Shown: positions 21,918 through 41,231, counted from the stretch's first letter. The stretch: DNA of 64,000 nucleotides from Selaginella tamariscina (GCA_003024785.1 PUQB01000008.1:560868-624867); one strand, 5' to 3'. Notes: a model not told the origin generated them from the sequence alone. Translations and numbers: made by a program.

Positions 21918-23153
21918 TAATACAATATGACCACTCGATGATCATGTCATGATCATACTATATATCATGCTGTAATTAACAATGTTCAAAGGTGTGATTT
22001 AAAATTTATGATTCATTAATTTTGGTTAACACTTTTCTAGAAAAAAAAAACATATTTTAACTATGTGAGACATTTTGCATTTTATATTTTTTCATCTTTT
22101 AATAAGCTTAATTATTTTAAATTTTTTTCTTTTCATGCAACCATAATAATAAAAATTGGAATACCATATGACTTATTATTTTGTTTTTCATTTATATTGT
22201 GACTCTTCACCACTAATTAATATTTTGATGGTTAAAGTTATTATTTTTAAAAAAAATTTATTTTTAATTACCATGTTACTAGATTTGTGCCACCTAGATA
22301 CTACTTGGTTAGACCAAATGCAGTTTATATTGTAGCTTATTTCGGATTTCTTTGTGGTATTTTAATAATGGTAAAATGTTTACCAACTACAATCCTCTTA
22401 AAATAGTGTTTTCCACAAACACTAGACGACTACAATTTTTAAATAAGTTGCATGTTATAAAATGAAGTGTTTTAAATATTAACTTTAAGACTTGGGTTTG
22501 ATTCTTTTAGTTGTAAATTTATTATAATCAATATGATAATCAAATTTGCCATTAGTAATAAGCATATGTACCAATTTTTATACATACACACACACTGTGT
22601 GTGATCTTTGAAATAATAATCTCACATGCTAAAGCCATATTCATATTAGAATTTATTAATGGTGAAGTATAATTTAATCAGATATTACATTTTTAAACAC
22701 ACATACAATAAATACACACATGCACACACAAACAAACAAAGACCATAAATATATTATATTCATAATAGGGTTTAGATGGTGAAAATATAACACAAGCACA
22801 TGCAAGATATCTTAATTTTTTCCATACAATACAATTTTGACATTTGTTTAAATAACATACATAAAATATTAAGAAAACTTATCTTCTAATATTATAAACA
22901 TACATAATATATATATATATATATATATAATTACTCTGACCTGAGACAATCTTACACAATTCTAATACTTAAGATTCTTGGTATATTCTTCTTTTATAAA
23001 CTTCATTAATTATGTTAAAAAAGATATAAATAGTCAATTAATCTCCTATTATCTAATGACACTACATTGTTAAGCCGTGCACGTAACTGTTGTGTTCCAA
23101 TAAATCGACTAAATAAATTTCTAATAAATCACACATCTGTCAAGTTCTTCGAG
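21918..23153. other. AT-rich spacer, no gene seen
   Basis: Contains (CA)n, poly-A and (TA)n runs (e.g. 22,907-22,930). No supported coding or RNA feature. The last part may hold the promoter of the chitinase-like gene. Confidence 0.5.
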
Positions 23154-24403
23154 ATGGTAATGTTAACTATAGCTCTAAAATTCTTGTTAATAATCAGCGC
23201 ACAGGCTTGTGGGAGCCAGGGAAATTTTGGTTATTGCAATGGTTACTGTGGGACTGGCTGTCAGAGTATGTGCAACTTGGAGGTCTGTGGAATACAGGCA
23301 GACTTTCTAAGTTGTGCCTCCCCATCTTGCTGCAGTCAGTACCGATTCTGCGGTACGGGGGCTGCATACTGCGGTGATGGCTGCCAAAGCGGCCAGTGTA
23401 CCTCCGCCTCGGTTACACCCATCAACCTCGTTTATTTCTTTACCGGTTCCTCGCCTTCGGCCTCCAGTATACTATAAACTCATGCCTGTACACACAGCTC
23501 TTGTATGCCTCCACAGTACGAGCTAAGAATCCCCATGTTAAGTCACTGATCTCCATAGAGGAGGAGGTAGCAACTCCAACGCATTCTCAGTGATGGTTGG
23601 CTCCTCTGTCTACCGCGCTGCATTCATCAGCAGCAGCATCGCGCTCTGTAAGAGATACAACTTCGACGGGCTCGATCTCGACTGGGAATGTCCATCTTCT
23701 TCAGTAGATATGACAAACCTCGGTTTACTCCTTCAGTTATTTACGTAACTAACAGATACATATCTCTCTCTCACACAGGCACGTACGTTTCCTTAGGAAT
23801 GGCGTGTCGAGGCAGGGAGTTTGCTTCTCGCGGGTGCAGTTTACTACACGAATCCGTTACCAGGTTGGAGCGACTTACCCAGTTGCATCAATATAGTCAA
23901 ACTTGAACTTGATCCTGCTCATGCCATATGATTTTAACGGTTCCGGCTGTACCATTGTACCCACAGTGAACGGTGACTACGGTGTAAGCCAGTGGCTAAA
24001 GTCACTGACTCCTGCAAAGCTTGTTCTGGGTTTACCTAAGGTTACTCGTGGAACCTAGTTAACCCAGCAAACCATTGTACTGGTGCTCCAGCGTCTGGGT
24101 AATACCCACCACTTGGAGATACCCCTACGTACGCTGGTGCTTCTGTGGTATATAATGCTGTACGGTATCCACGTACGCGTACAGTGGTAATGCGTGATGA
24201 TGCTTGGTCAGTGACTAGGAAAGTATATGGATTCTGGAACGCTCTCTCTGATGATTCTGCCGCGACACTTGCAAAAGCAGGTGTGTGTTATATACCTCGT
24301 TTACCACACTACGATTCTCATTTTGTTTTTTGCAGCTGCTAAAAGAATGGACGGGAAGTATTGCGATGGAACCCATATAACCCTGAACAAGTTATATATG
24401 TAA
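23154..24403 (+). pseudogene. GH18 chitinase with two hevein-type chitin-binding domains, frame-broken
   Basis: ATG 23,154 opens a signal peptide (MVMLTIALKFLLIISAQA). Two Cys-rich chitin-binding (CBM18) units follow: CGSQGNFGYCNGYCGTGCQS, and a fuller one with CCSQYRFCGTGAAYCGDGCQ. The GH18 barrel follows in shifting frames: KNPHVKSLISI, then the catalytic strand FDGLDLDWE (DxxDxDxE complete), then YDFNGSG, DYGVSQWL, KLVLGLP and ALSDDSAATLAKA. A GT-AG intron (24,281-24,335) begins with GTGTGTG and joins AKA to the last exon, ending TAA 24,403. At least four frame changes and a stop near 24,058 interrupt it. I call it a pseudogene, but some breaks could be sequence errors. It would be a secreted, chitin-directed defence or development enzyme. 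Confidence 0.75.
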
Positions 24404-25849
24404 TTTAGTAACTTTAAAAAAGAAACTCATATAGAAAATTTATTATTATGCGTTATATATAGTTTTCATAAACTCTTGTAGTTTTGAAGTTAATACAAAT
24501 AAGTAATCTGAACTATTATTTAGTTAATAGTTTCAACTTATATACATATATCCATTTCAAACGACGAAATATAAGTTTTTGTTTTTGTAACTCATGCCAT
24601 GCATTTGAAAATCCAAATTACCGGGGAACAGCGATATCGTATGTGATACAAATACAGCAAAACCACACGTATACCAGTATAAAAGATTATACGAAGATTA
24701 AGGTATTATTTATGAGAAAAGAAAGAGATTATGCTTATGTATATATATATGTGTATATATCTACATACATTTAGTATTTGAATTTATCTATTTCATATTT
24801 ATAACTTTTTTAATTTATAATTACTATTTATTACATCATATAGTTTTCTTTGTATAATTAAACAATGTTGTTTATATATTCTTTTATATGCACGAGCATA
24901 CATTTCATTTTCAAATTATATATCTTTTTGCTATTTGGTAAATGTATTTATACTTTCTTTCTCTTAAATTTATTAATATATCTTTGATTTATTGAGTACT
25001 TATTTTTATGTATTAGGAAAAGTTTCAATTTCAGCCTTTGGTTTATTTAAGTAGCTCACCCTAATAGTTTTAAAATGTAAAATAAATACCGCATATTTAA
25101 TAAAGTCTTAATATACTACACAAATTCAAATATTAATATGAAAATATAAGTTATTTTTATTATTAATTAAATAAAGATTTACCATGTAACCTTCCCAAAA
25201 GAAACTTCATCTTTAACATCTCAGTAAGCTTCTAGTTGATGAGAAATATATAAAATAGGGTAATATAGGGGGTTGATTATTTCGCAGGATGCGCACAACC
25301 ATACATAATATACATGGAATATTTTTTAATTTGACATTGGCATTGAGGTTCACTTGAATAATAATATTGTTTATATATTTACTTTATATTAATGATATGT
25401 TTTGTTAAGGTACAATTTGCTACATGTAAAGAATCTCATTTATAATAACATTTGAAAAGTGATTATGATTCAAAAAAAGATATGTATAAAAGGAATAATA
25501 ATGTAATTAAATTAATGTTATGCTTATAGATTATATTAGTACTCTTGTCTTGAATGACATATAAAAAATATATGGAACACATCTTTATAAAATGCATATA
25601 TAAATTGATGTGCATGCATGTACATTAGTTACCTACATTTATATAGAAAAAATATTTAAATTAATTTGTTATCATATAATTTATTTAATATCCCTTCGTT
25701 CATTCTTATTTAAACAACCATCATTTCCCTTTTTCACCTTTAATAATTAAATAAGTTAGGAACTAGTTAGTTGATCATGTCCTTCTTTAGCAATTGTATT
25801 AGGGTTTTTTAATTTTATTTTTATTTTATGAAATTTTTTATAAAGGGTG
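24404..25849. other. AT-rich spacer, no gene seen
   Basis: No frame with motifs. The 24,484-24,774 open frame is AT-rich and unremarkable. Probably the 3' flank of the chitinase remnant. Confidence 0.5.
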
Positions 25850-27960
25850 TTTAGGATAATGTGGGTTCAAGATTTAGGTGGTGTGGTTGTTGGATGAAGC
25901 CATTTGGGTTTAAGATTTAAGATGGTTGTTAAATGAAGTATTATATAAAATACCTTGGTGGTAAAGGCTTAAAAATACAAATGATTTCATGCTATGCATA
26001 GTTGTTATGCATAGATGTTAAAAGTTCTCGATGCCGAGGGTTTAAAAAATACATTCAATGATGGATTATAAAGAAAGTTTATAATAACAGTCAAATAAAA
26101 TCACGTGAGTTTAGGAATTAAGTAGCCATAAGATTGTTGGATGGGGTGTTTATTTTAAAAATACTTTAATATCAAGTGTTTAAAAAAATATAAGTTTGAC
26201 TATGGATTATAAAGAAAGTTTATAATAATTGTTAAATGGAGTTAAGATTTAGGTGGCCATCGAGGTCCTTAACATGACAATGGATGTTGTAGCTCACAAT
26301 TGGGTCCAACATGGAGGTTCCTATAGTCATAGTGAACACTTTAGCCCACGGTTGACTTCAATATAGAGGTCCCCATAATGATAATGGACACCTTAACCCA
26401 TAATTGGGTCCAACATGGAGGTCTATGTCATCATAGTGGGCTCCAATGTGGAAGTCCCCACAATCATAGTGGGCATATTAGTCCACGGTTGGCTTCAACA
26501 TGGAGGACCCCGCAATCACAGAGGGCACATTAGTTACTCAAAAGAGACATGAGGCTTATGTCCTGAGACAATTGATACATACCCATGGCCAATATGAAAG
26601 AAAAGATCTACCCAAAGGCCCATCTTGAACTGCAATTCAAACACATGCACCAACCACAAGCACTAAATGTGAAGTCTAGACCAACCAAGGCTAAGTAAGA
26701 AGCCATCTCGAACAAGCACCTCAGGGGAGACACAAGGCATATAGTTTGAGATTGCTGATACATACCTATGGCCAATCTAAAAGTGAGGCCTACCCAAAGG
26801 CATTGCCCACAACCATTTCAAAATGCACTTCGGACATCATTAATTCTTTTCATGTCTTACTAGCACCACATGCACCAAATATGAGTCCCAACTCGGACAA
26901 GTTAAACTAGAACCTTTATCAAACAATCACTTAGAAGAGACACGAGGCCTATAACCTAAGATGGCTAATACACCCCTCCATCATCAGACACATATTAATT
27001 TTTAAAACCCTTAAACATATCGAGGTTTTTTAAAATAACTTCGATGTTAAGGATCTTATACAAACACTCTATCTAATAATCATCTTAAATAATAAACCCA
27101 TGTGGCTCCATCTAATAGCGAGCTACATCACACGAACCTATGTGGCTTAACAATTATTATAAACTCCTTTTATAATCCACATTGAACATATATTTTTAAA
27201 CCCTCGCCATCAAAGTCTTTGAAAATAACCTTGGATCAAGGTTCTTATATGCTTATCCAATGGTCATCCTAAATATTAAATGGCAACTTAAATCTTAAAC
27301 CCACATGGGTTCAGTAGTTATTATAAACTCCCACCATCTAAATATATATATATATTAAACCCTTATCACTAAGGTCTTTTATAAAAACATTATCCAATGA
27401 CCATCTTAAATATTAAATCCATGTAACCTCATTTGACAGCTTTATAAACTCCTTTTATAACTTATCATGAAAACTTTTTTTCTTAAAAAAATCTTTGTTG
27501 GCTATGTCTTTTAAAATAATGCCCCATCCAACAATCATATTAAATATTAAACCCATGTGAACTCATTTGATAGCCACTTAAATCATAAACTCATGTGGCT
27601 TTATCTGATGTTATCACAAACTCCCTTTATAATCCACCATTAAACATATATTAATTAAATTTTTGAGGTACCAAAGATCTTATATAAACACCTCATTCAA
27701 TCATCATCCTAAATATTAAATTCACATGGTTCAATTGATGATGGCTACCTTAATTTTAAATTTATGTGGCTTCATTGGACAGTTATCATAAATTCTTAAT
27801 GCTACCAAGGTATTTTAAAATAAATAAACACGTCATCCAATAGTCATCATAAATATTAAGCTCATATGGATCCATGTAGTTTGAGATGGATGTGGGTAAT
27901 GCCTTTGGGTAGACTGCACTTTCAAATTACCCATGGGTATATATAAGCAATCTCAATAAG
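25850..27960. repeat. Inverted-repeat island with internal tandem units
   Basis: Blocks in 25,880-26,250 (e.g. GGATTATAAAGAAAGTTTAT, with GGTGTTTATTTTAAAAATAC) recur in reverse complement several times in 27,000-27,850 (CTCCCTTTATAATCCACC; ATAAACACCTCATTCAATC). 26,755-26,815 (CTACCCAAAGGCATTGCCCA) is matched in reverse near 27,905. The centre (26,255-26,540) holds degenerate ~60-bp units containing CAACATGGAGGTC. The layout suggests a non-autonomous fold-back element or nested repeats. No transposase seen. Confidence 0.6.
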
Positions 27961-30216
27961 TATTTGTAAAAACAAGCATAAAAACTAATTAATCACACTT
28001 TTTAAAACGTAATTGATTTCTTGAATGGTGACTTTGAAAATTGAATTAAGTAAATGACATTGTGAAAAAAAATAAAAATAAAGAGATTAAAATAAAAATA
28101 AAGAGATTACACATAAAGTCGTTATAATGCATAATAAAAATAAAAATAAAAATGTAGATATGAGGTTATAACCCTATTTTTTAAATTTAAATAGATTTTT
28201 TGACATTTATTTGACCATTCTCTAATGTTCATTTTGCTAATTTGAATGGCTCACGAAGTGAAACAATTATTAATTGGTTAATATGAAAATGGATGTAACT
28301 TTATAATTTGATACGGTCTTGAAATGATGAAGCATTTCACTTTATAAACTAATTGGCACATGAAGTGAAATAGCTTTTCACTCTATGTGAAGAAAGGGAC
28401 ATGTATATATGTATACATGAATATTTTGTATAATATGATGTTCATGCATGAACGACATTATAATAAAATGATGATTAAACATTTCTTCAAAAATGCCTAT
28501 TACATGAAATCTAAAGTGAGATGTTTTGTATTTTATAAAAAAGGAAGAAAAAATAAAAATAAAAACAAATCATTTGAATGCTAAGTGGATTGGACAACCT
28601 TTAATGTAATTAATATTACTTAATTGATTTATAGACAATAAAACCAAGAAAAAAGCATATATTTAGAAAAAAAAATTGATATATAATAAATAAAATGTAC
28701 TAACCCAAATTCTTTAAAATAAAGAAGGGGCATGCATAGTTTGCTCAGCTCGTAAAATAATATAAAATAAAAATTTATTTATGTTTATGTGTAGTATAGT
28801 TAACTTTACTTACCATATTTATTAAAAATGAAAATTCATGTTTAATAATGAGGTTGATAGAGAAAAAACATAAACTTTAATTAAAGTAACGTGCCATTGG
28901 AAAGAAGTAATTCAAAAATAAATCCTTGATTATAAAAAAGAAATAATAAGAGTTGTTGATCAAACTCTTTTATATATTCTTAATCCATGGTACTCTTGAA
29001 TGTACGATCCTTCGTGTACACATGACAAAATGTAAACATTGCATGCTTCCAAAATATTTTAAATATGTATTTCTTATAGTATTTTAAATTTTATTAAATT
29101 ATATATTAAAGCTGCTTTTGAAATGCTTAATATATATGAAAATATGCATTTCTCTTATTATATAATGTGGCTCTCCCTCTCCCACCTTGTATTATTTATA
29201 TTAAAAACATACGACAATAATGTATGAACTTAAAAGAGTTATGTTTGAAATTTATAAACACGACATAATTAGTTTCTTTAAAAACTTAAACATCAATACA
29301 ATATATGTGGTTACTATTGAATTTTATAGTTTTTTTGTGGTTACGTAAAGCATGTGTTTTCTCTAGTAATTTTAGATTTTACACGTGCTTGTGTATATAT
29401 TAGTTTATTAGTCCTTTACAGAACCACGTAATATTAAACACATTGTGCGTAACTTTGAATTGATACGTGATCATATCTATATCTGGTTCATTGTATAGTC
29501 TTTGACAACGCCACGTGACCCTAACATATTGTGTGCGTGTGCGTGTATGTGTATTAATGACGTATAATATATTTGCGTGTGCAATATGAACTTGTGTTAT
29601 TGGCCGCGAAGAAATTTTCACACAACAAACAAACGTGTATTTGGGTGACGAAATTTTCCAACTATATAGAATCTCTATCGTCATTTAGCTTCATTATTTT
29701 AATTATTCATGGTTCTTATTAAGTAATAAACACTACTGGACAAGATTGCATGCTTTTGTACAGTAACAATAGCTCACTCTTTGAATCTTGGTGGAGGTTT
29801 TACCCCGTTTTAACACAAGTCTTAAAGAGTATCAAGTACTGTATAGATTGTTTTTATGTGATTTCTTAATAAGGTAAATCCTTAACTTTTGACTTAAATC
29901 TTGGATTTAATTTCTTGTTTTTATGACTTGTCAAATGTAAAGTACACCAAGACTTTGCTAATAATAGTAAATTCATTAAAAAAAAATACCAGCAGTTTAA
30001 TTCATACATAGTATATATAAGAGCGATTTTGTGCAGATATTTTTCTTATATACAACTTCACAGTTGCGTGCTTGGACGAATAATGATAATACATTTTTTT
30101 TTTATTGTATATTATCTGCATGAAATCTTTGATATGTATACATTTGTCGTAATTGAACTAGAGAGACAGTCAAAAAAACCTGCATGACTTTGACAGAGAG
30201 ACCTCACAAAGTTGTG
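27961..30216. other. AT-rich spacer, no gene seen
   Basis: No motif-bearing open frame. A short repeat around CACGAAGTGAAA / CACATGAAGTGAAA / CACTCTATGTGAAG lies at 28,250-28,390. The minus-strand frame 29,684-29,400 has no family resemblance. Confidence 0.5.
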
Positions 30217-31221
30217 TCATGACCAAAAATCAACACAAGCTCTTTCCGTCGGTGGAACAGTCGTACTAACCTCGCCAGACACCTGTTGCCAGTAACCCAT
30301 CATATTATCGAGCTCGTCTAACGTGAACGACGACAGAGCACCTTCTTGTTCTTCTGTACAGTGATCTAACACATGCCCATCTGTGGGATCGGGATTCTGG
30401 GGAATGGGATTGTTGGGATGAATCCCATGAGCCTTGCTCCAGTTGTTGATAAACTCCTCAGTACTAAACACTTCATATTCCTGTATATTCTTCTGCTCCT
30501 GCTTGTTAAGCTTCGAATCCATGCTGGCCCAAGACTGATCTTCATCGCAGGAGGTCACTGACGAGGAAATAGAAGAGAAGGAGTTACTGTGACAGAATGT
30601 GGAGTTTCTCTTTGGTACGTCTTCTTTCGCAGTCACTGGGGTGTCCGAGATCGGCCTGTGTGTCTTTGGGTTTATCCCCATCTTTAACAGCTTCTTTCCC
30701 AAGTGGAAGTTCCAGTAATTCTTTATCTCGTTATCACTTCTACCTGGTATTCTCCCTGCGATCAACGACCATCTGTAGCATAAACAAAGAAAGTTTAACC
30801 AAATCATATAATATATGATCAAATAGTATTACCTGTTGCCAAGGAGCCTATGTAGCTTGATGAGAGATCATCCTCATCCTCGGAAACCCACCGCGCTTCA
30901 GATCGGGTCTCAGGTAGTTTAGCCATCTCAATCTGCAGCTCTTGCCGCATCTCAGTAACCCTGAAGTCCGTGTTAGCGAATACAATAGAATGTGGTGAAT
31001 TCTAATGAATTATAGAAGAAATTGAGATGTGTATTCACCTGCTGCCTTTGGAACTTTGCGCCAATTCCCGCGGTCACCATGGACTTCATGTGTCTGAGGA
31101 GTAGTCCGTCTTCCTCGGCGGTCCATGGGCCTCGGCGGAGCTGGGAATCCGTGCAACATGTACACGAGGAGGAAGAGCGGGGCGAGGAAATCCTGCTTCT
31201 CATGACTGTAGAGAGACACAA
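30217..31221 (-). CDS. R2R3-MYB transcription factor, bHLH-interacting type
   Basis: Nuclear DNA-binding regulator. Exons are 31,203 (or 31,221)-31,039, 30,960-30,833 and 30,772-30,217, with the two introns at conventional plant MYB positions. R2 begins [15 protein letters not shown] and continues [31 protein letters not shown]3 ends [20 protein letters not shown], followed by WNFHLGKKL. Three 1-bp losses (near 31,082 in exon 1, and near 30,897 and 30,877 in exon 2) break the literal frame. With them the exons total 852 nt (283 aa), so assembly error is more likely than decay. In that reading R3 satisfies [DE]Lx2[RK]x3Lx6Lx3R, the bHLH-contact motif of flavonoid-pathway MYBs. A TATA-like CTCTATATAA at 31,251-31,260 lies so close to the first Met that the Met at 31,203 is the better start. 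The C-terminus is acidic and Ser-rich, ending near [13 protein letters not shown]. Confidence 0.85.
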
Positions 31222-31658
31222 CAGCCCTTACTGGAGGGTAATTCCTGTCGTTATATAGAGGGTAAAGAAACATTTAATATCCTGTTTAATTAAGTTAATT
31301 AAATATTTTATAAGCATGCAACGACGACGAAGGCGGGTATCCTCGCAGCCTCGCAGGAAACCTCTCACTGTATAACACGAGGCAAAGCACAATTGAAAAA
31401 GCCCGCCCGCCACGAATATTCTGTAGGACCGGTATATTCTAAGTGTACGACCAGCATATTCTACACACAATTTGACTGAATATTCTGCGCGCGATTTGAC
31501 GGAAGAGATTCCGGCACGATGAACGAGCATCCGGTGACACCTGGTGGGATACGTGTCGAAAACTCTTACATTAGGTTAGGGAAGCTCTCGGCTATGGCGG
31601 ATGAATGCGAGGTACTCTGAGGTGAGAAGAGAGGGTGTGTGTTAAGAGAGAAGAAGAA
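31222..31658. promoter_or_regulatory. Divergent promoter between MYB and TSJT1-like genes
   Basis: 437 bp separate the two start codons. A TATA-like box for the MYB lies at 31,251-31,260 (minus). Four direct ATATTCT motifs at 31,416, 31,434, 31,456 and 31,480 cluster within 71 bp on the plus strand. Co-regulation is inferred from geometry only. Confidence 0.55.
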
Positions 31659-33573
31659 ATGTTGGCGATCTTCGGGAAATCGATTGCGCAAGCGCCTGAG
31701 CAGCTGATCAAATGCACACAAGGAGGTACGGAAGAGGAGCTCATGAGATCCTTCAAGGATTCGTACGATGAGCCTGTGATCGTCCGGTGCGCTCAGTCTG
31801 CGGTGATTGCTTATACTCATGAGAAGCAGGCCCTCTTAAAACCCAGGTACGCCTTTTTTCTCTTTGTTATATAAGTTCACACAAACATGTCTATGTTCAT
31901 GTGTGGGTTGAATGTAGGACTGTCGAGGTGAGGTACAAGGGATTAAACTCCTTATCTGATGCATGTCAGTACTCAATGTATTTATATATGTTTGTATAGT
32001 GCCGAGTTAGATATTAAGCGTGTGTATATACGCATAAGAGAATTGGTATTTGTGCAGGACGTTTGCGGTGGCAGATGACATATTCTGCGTGTTTGAGGGG
32101 ATTCTGGAGAATTTAACGGCCCTTAAAGCAGTACGGGCTTTCAAAGGTGACAAATGAGGTGCTAATAGTCATCGAGGCTTATCGAAACCTAAGAGACAGA
32201 GCCCCGTACCCTACTGACCACATGATCCGTGAATGGAGAGGCCACTTTGCTTTCACACTCTTTGACAAGACCGCTGGAAAATCCTTGTTGCCACTGTATG
32301 TGTGTGTGTGTGTGCGTGCGCGCGCATACTATATATATTGAGCGTATGTATAATATATAATACAATATTAAACAATATCTTACGCTCATTGTCAATAACA
32401 TGACCAAGTATGTATACGACGCATTCTCTATGTTTTTTTCTTTCCTTTTTCTTGCAAGAAAATGTACTTCTGTCATGTCACACAGCATTTATAAATATAT
32501 ATTAATATGTACAAGTCTTGTATATACTCTATGTGTGTGTCTCCCTCCCTCCTTACATACATATAGACGTTAAACAGAACGTATGTACATATATGAATTT
32601 TGGATTTGTGGGAATAATCGGCACTAAGACACTCTATATATATATAATGCACTACTGTATAATTGCTATATTAAATAATATTATCCTTTATGATTTTAAC
32701 ATCATTATATGCAATACAATATTGTATATAACATATGATATGATATTTCTAAACAAATATTCATAATTGTATAGCACTGTGATATTGATATGATATGAAA
32801 TATACTATATATAAATAATTTGCAGGATAGTCAAGAAAAGATCCCGCTTTACTGGGGAGTTACTTCGGAGGGATCTTTGGCACTGTGTGACGACTTAGAC
32901 GTTCTCAAGCATGCGTGTTTTGAAGCCCCATCAATTTTCCCTCCAGGTATATTTTCAGTAAGTGTTTATTATTAAATAAATATTGACGTCATGTATATCA
33001 GTTTATGGTAACGAGTCTCTCTCACTCATTATTTAAAGACTCTGTTTTGTAAACAAGGTTAGAAAGTTTGGTAACCTCTAAAGTCTTAAAGCGACTAGTG
33101 AGTTTGTCGGTCGTTATACATGTACATGATGTATAAGTATAATAAGTACACTTCTGGTACATATCCACATACGGTGTGCATTTTTTTGTTATCCATATAT
33201 GACAGATCTTTTAAGATGTAAACATATTGGACTCGTGTATAGTATGTACAGGAATGCATTTAATGTGACATAGACGTAGATAGTGTGTCAAACACATACT
33301 CTTGCAGTTGTACAGACTTGACCAAAAAGTATAAAGAGGTGAACTAATTTTATTAATTACTTCGTTTTTATGGTATTAAAGCTAATTAATTGTGATTACT
33401 TGATTAATACAGGGTGTTTTCTTACGGAGGAGGGACGTTTACAGAGTTTTGACCACCCATTGAACGAGGTAAAAGCGTCACCAAGAGGAAGCAAGGACGA
33501 ACAATGGGGAGTAAAATTCGAGGTTGAATATGAGGAGCAACAGCCCACTGGACCATGGGCTGCTGCTTTCTAA
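31659..33573 (+). CDS. TSJT1/DUF3700 class-II glutamine amidotransferase-like protein
   Basis: Members are stress- or aluminium-induced proteins with a glutamine-amidotransferase-like fold; their biochemical reaction is not settled. Exons are 31,659-31,846, 32,058-32,299, 32,826-32,946 and 33,413-33,573. Residues start MLAIFGKSIAQAPEQL, then FAVADDIFCVFEGILENL, the diagnostic EAYRNLRDRAPYP (LRDR box), FAFTLFD, KIPLYWGVTSEG, FPPGCFLTEEG and LQSFDHPLNE. One extra base in an A-run near 32,127 shifts the frame before the YGL box. Removing it gives 711 nt (236 aa), typical for the family. The second intron's donor is the first GTGTGTG of a (GT)n tract. A GACTGTCGAGG segment near 31,918 looks exon-like but is not needed. 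It shares a divergent promoter with the MYB. Confidence 0.88.
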
Positions 33574-34401
33574 ACGCTTTTACTTTCAAACTCTAATTAT
33601 AAATATATTATTTCTAAAATATAATAACTTGTGGGATTTTATATAGTATTTTTTTACATAAAAATATTTACTTGTATGGATTATCAATAAAACACCATAC
33701 TTTTAAAATTTTCAGAAAATGATTATAAATTGTTATAAAAAATAATTTAATAATTTATCCAATTAATAATAAATATTAAACTAAATAATTTATAATTATT
33801 TGTGAAACTAAGCTTCGCTACGTGTAATTAAATAAGACACCATACGTACATATATATATAACCTTACGTTCTATTTAATTATTAAATGAAAATCTGTTTT
33901 TACAAAACATTTTTGAAACTAGTATATTCTTTGCTTCTAAAAGAGATATATAATTGTTATATAATTGTATAGATTGTACTATATATTATAACAATATATA
34001 TTATCTCTTATCATTTTCTCAGTCAATATTATTATTGATAGTGATAGTATAGATGCTATGTTTACTTTTGTACATTGTTAATAAATAAAATAATTTTTAT
34101 AAGTCAAATATGTTTTTTTTACGAACATAGTACCTGGTCAATCCGCATGCATAAAACATCTTTGACGTTAAAATATAATGTATCATAATAATTAATTGAC
34201 AAAATTGAGAATCTTGACTTAGAAAAAATTTAAAGGGAACATTACAAGTAGATTAGTTTAATTTAATTTTTTAATTATTAAATAAAGAAGATAACTTTAG
34301 TATTTATAAGATATGGAATTTATTATTATATGTTATTTTAAAACAGGAAAATGAATTAATTAATTGAACTATCACATATACAAGTTTGTTTTGCTAGTAA
34401 A
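33574..34401. other. AT-rich intergenic region between convergent genes
   Basis: Lies between the 3' ends of the TSJT1-like gene (+) and GCN5 (-). No open frame or RNA feature stands out. Confidence 0.6.
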
Positions 34402-40286
<5,885 letters not shown>

Positions 40287-40756
40287 ACCCAGGAAGAACC
40301 CTAGCTCTTAAGCCCTAACTCCGATAGCATATTCCGTCTCACGCAGAATCTGTTACTGTTTTAGGGTTTGTATAGTTATATAACGTTTAGTTTTAAAACT
40401 TCATTCTATTTAGGTTATGTATAATGATTAAAATTAATAATATTAATGATTTGCTTCTTATGCAGTTATACATGGTGGGTTGATTAGGTCAAAATGGGAC
40501 TTCTGTTGTGATCAAAATCAAATACATTGACAGCGCAAACAGACTGTCTTATATATTAAACACACATAATTAACACTTTATTAAGATTTATATAAACGAC
40601 ATGCTATATACGAATCTATCTTGTTCGTACCGTAGAATTTGAAAATATTCGTTCCGTACCATTTGGGCCATGTCCAGATTCCAGAATACAAACGGGTTCA
40701 AAGGTTCTTCATTTTGCGAGGGTTCTAGCTGATCGGGGGTGAGAGGGAGGGAAGAG
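40287..40756. promoter_or_regulatory. Divergent promoter between GCN5 and the transferase gene
   Basis: 470 bp separate the opposing start codons. No clear TATA box is assigned. The 40,500-40,700 part is less AT-rich than the flanks. Confidence 0.45.
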
Positions 40757-41182
40757 ATGGGGATCTGGAGAAATCTCGGGAGTAGGGGGAGCATTTTCTG
40801 GGCGTGTATGGGATTCGTGGGGATCTTTCTGTGTATTGTTTGGTGGAATTATCAATCCGATGCTGCTAGGTTCATCACTCGCAAATTTCTGTTCCTCTCA
40901 GCAAGCGATTATGATGAAATTGTAAGTAAATTTACTATTTATTTTCTATTTTTATGGTACTTTTTAAACATAATTACGTTTTTTCATCTTTATTTGTATA
41001 TATATAAACGATTTTGATGATCTAAGTTTTCAATTTCTCGTTTTTATGCTATTTTATTACTCAATTATCACTAAATTCATAATTTTGTGCGTCTGTATGT
41101 GTTTTATAGTGATCGGCTACATTGCTCTATATTTCCTTTACGTTTAATATACATATGCTTATTTATCGCTACTATATATGAT

Positions 41183-41231
<49 letters not shown>

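Noticed and set aside
31917-31980. Extra exon in the TSJT1-like gene
   Set aside because: An acceptor-like TAG precedes GACTGTCGAGG, but joining 31,846 directly to 32,058 gives the conserved family sequence, so the segment is intronic.
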